Source: an uncultured Ectothiorhodospiraceae bacterium (GTDB lineage Bacteria > Pseudomonadota > Gammaproteobacteria > UBA9214). Taken from it: DNA of 8,007 bases. The stretch is taken from assembly GCA_947258945.1 (NCBI GenBank), contig CAMYKJ010000019.1, positions 1 through 8,007 of the forward strand. The letters are read 5' to 3'. The notes beneath the pieces are model-generated. The model did no database searches, was not told the origin of the DNA, and saw only the letters and a program-made list of their open reading frames with translations. The translations under genes were made by a program, and so were the position numbers. Within the stretch, counting starts at the first letter, position 1; each line of letters starts with the position of its first letter. Of the stretch, positions 7,252 to 8,007 are shown one piece after another.

Positions 7252-7617
7252 TTATCGGTTGTCAGCAGATAATACCTGCTCAAGCCATGCATCATACCGG
7301 GCTGACTCTTCTTCCTGAAAGTGTTTGTATTTTTCCAGGTCACGTTGTTTCAGTCGGCAGTCACGTGAAGACAGGGGATATTCGGCCGCACACAACAGGT
7401 CACGATATTCCTTGCAGGCCAGATCAACGAACTCATCCAGCCCCTCCGGCCGGGCCCATGCCAGTCTGAGGATACCGAGCTGCACCCGCGCACGGCCACG
7501 GTGGAATGACTACGCGCCACAGGCCGACAGTTTGAGGATAATCTCATGGCGTACGTCCTCATCGGGGAACATGGCCGCGAGGACACGAGGCAAAAGATTT
7601 TCATGGCCCCTGGTCAT
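7252..7617 (-). pseudogene. Small conserved gene interrupted by an in-frame amber codon
   Basis: The minus strand reads continuously in one frame from ATG 7617 to TAA at 7252-7254, except for a TAG at 7510-7512 (codon 36). Upstream of the TAG the frame encodes MTRGHENLLPRVLAAMFPDE and a further 15 residues ending LSACGA; downstream it encodes SFHRGRARVQLGILRLAWAR, then EFVDLACKEYRDLLCAAEYP and a charged tail ending WLEQVLSADNR. Both sides look protein-like and together resemble a family of about 90-120-residue hypothetical proteins with the pattern RVQLAILKLA...DYRDVLAxAEYP, which I recall but cannot verify. A single base change in a sense codon would explain the break. The 3' part could still be translated from GTG 7485 as a 77-residue product. 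Function is unknown. It lies between the cytochrome gene (51 bases upstream) and the DUF2237 gene (12 bases downstream). Confidence 0.65.
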
Positions 7618-7668
7618 CGGGGCATGTGTTACAAACAGGATATGCGTGGCTTATCCCGACTTTTACTA

Positions 7669-8007
7669 TCATTGTGTGCGATAGCTGTAATGACACAGCA
7701 CACAGGCAGTGGTTAATTTCTGCAAGGCAGCATAGGCGCCTTGTTTGTCGCCCTGTCTGGCGACCTGCGCAAAATCTGATGCCGCAAAATGCATACCCCG
7801 ACCGATTTTGCGCATTTCAAACGGCATGAACCTGCCCGGCCCCATACCGGTGCCATGGTGTTTTCCCATTGAACTCTTGCCCATCCTGGTTTCCGCAACG
7901 TCAGCCGCCGCATCAAGATTATCGCTGGCCAGGTGGCCGAGGATTTCGTTCAATGCAGACAGATTATCCAGCATTTCATCCTGCATAAACTGACGCGTCA
8001 GGTCAGG
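7669..8007 (-). CDS. Class II cytochrome c-like protein (5' end beyond the window)
   Basis: The frame is open from the window edge to TGA at 7669-7671, showing 112 residues. The C-terminal CVLCHYSYRTQ contains the covalent haem motif CxxCH (visible residues 102-106), followed by a YR as in cytochrome c' (CxxCHxxYR), where the haem motif sits near the end of a four-helix bundle. The preceding sequence is helical and reads DNLSALNEILGHLASDNLDA, then a Met/His-rich link (SSMGKHHGTGMGPGRFMPFEM) and GRGMHFAASDFAQVARQGDK. Haem attachment would require export, so a signal peptide is expected upstream of the window. ATG 7986 is internal and probably not the start. Electron transfer or gas binding in the periplasm is plausible; the specific role is unknown. 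It is the first visible gene of the minus-strand cluster. Confidence 0.8.
   Translation of the reverse strand, partial: PDLTRQFMQDEMLDNLSALNEILGHLASDNLDAAADVAETRMGKSSMGKHHGTGMGPGRFMPFEMRKIGRGMHFAASDFAQVARQGDKQGAYAALQKLTTACVLCHYSYRTQ

Noticed and set aside
7350..7604. An 84-codon minus-strand frame starting at ATG 7604 behind an AGGGG stretch
   Set aside because: The frame overlaps the interrupted gene and the 7252-7485 reading frame, and its product has no protein-like pattern, whereas the other frame carries the conserved-looking segments.
1..8007. CRISPR array, tRNA or rRNA genes, transposase genes, or a defence system
   Set aside because: No spaced direct repeats, no tRNA-like or rRNA-like sequence and no transposase or defence-type domain could be seen in any frame.

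Overview
The window reads as a chromosomal segment of a GC-rich gammaproteobacterium. The evidence is the gene order hslV-hslU-(DUF971)-ubiE-ubiJ-ubiB, which I know from pseudomonads and relatives, together with proteins that resemble their E. coli and Pseudomonas counterparts along their whole length. No genus can be named from this. The C-terminal cytochrome c-type haem motif and a complete trio of ubiquinone genes fit a respiring organism.

Layout. Positions 1-1789 carry the end of hslV and all of hslU, the peptidase and unfoldase of the HslUV protease. Positions 1973-2353 carry a small DUF971 protein that often sits beside hslVU. Positions 2571-5613 form a tight ubiquinone block: ubiE (C-methyltransferase), ubiJ (lipid-binding SCP2-type accessory factor) and ubiB (atypical kinase/ATPase). 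Both internal junctions are 4-bp start/stop overlaps (GTGA and ATGA), so translation is probably coupled. All of these genes are on the plus strand.

From 5827 to the right edge every gene is on the minus strand and converges on ubiB. In transcription order (right to left) they are a class II cytochrome c-like protein (5' end beyond the window), a small conserved gene interrupted by an in-frame amber codon, a DUF2237 protein with six cysteines, and a DUF389 multi-pass membrane protein. The spacing (51, 12 and 42 nt) allows one transcript, but nothing here proves it and the functions are not obviously linked.

The three large intergenic gaps (1790-1972, 2354-2570, 5614-5826) each contain a different palindromic repeat, and the last looks like one repeat nested in another. 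These gaps and the broken small gene are the least ordinary parts of the window. I see no phage, CRISPR, defence or other new multi-gene system. No gene-free stretch exceeds 300 bases.
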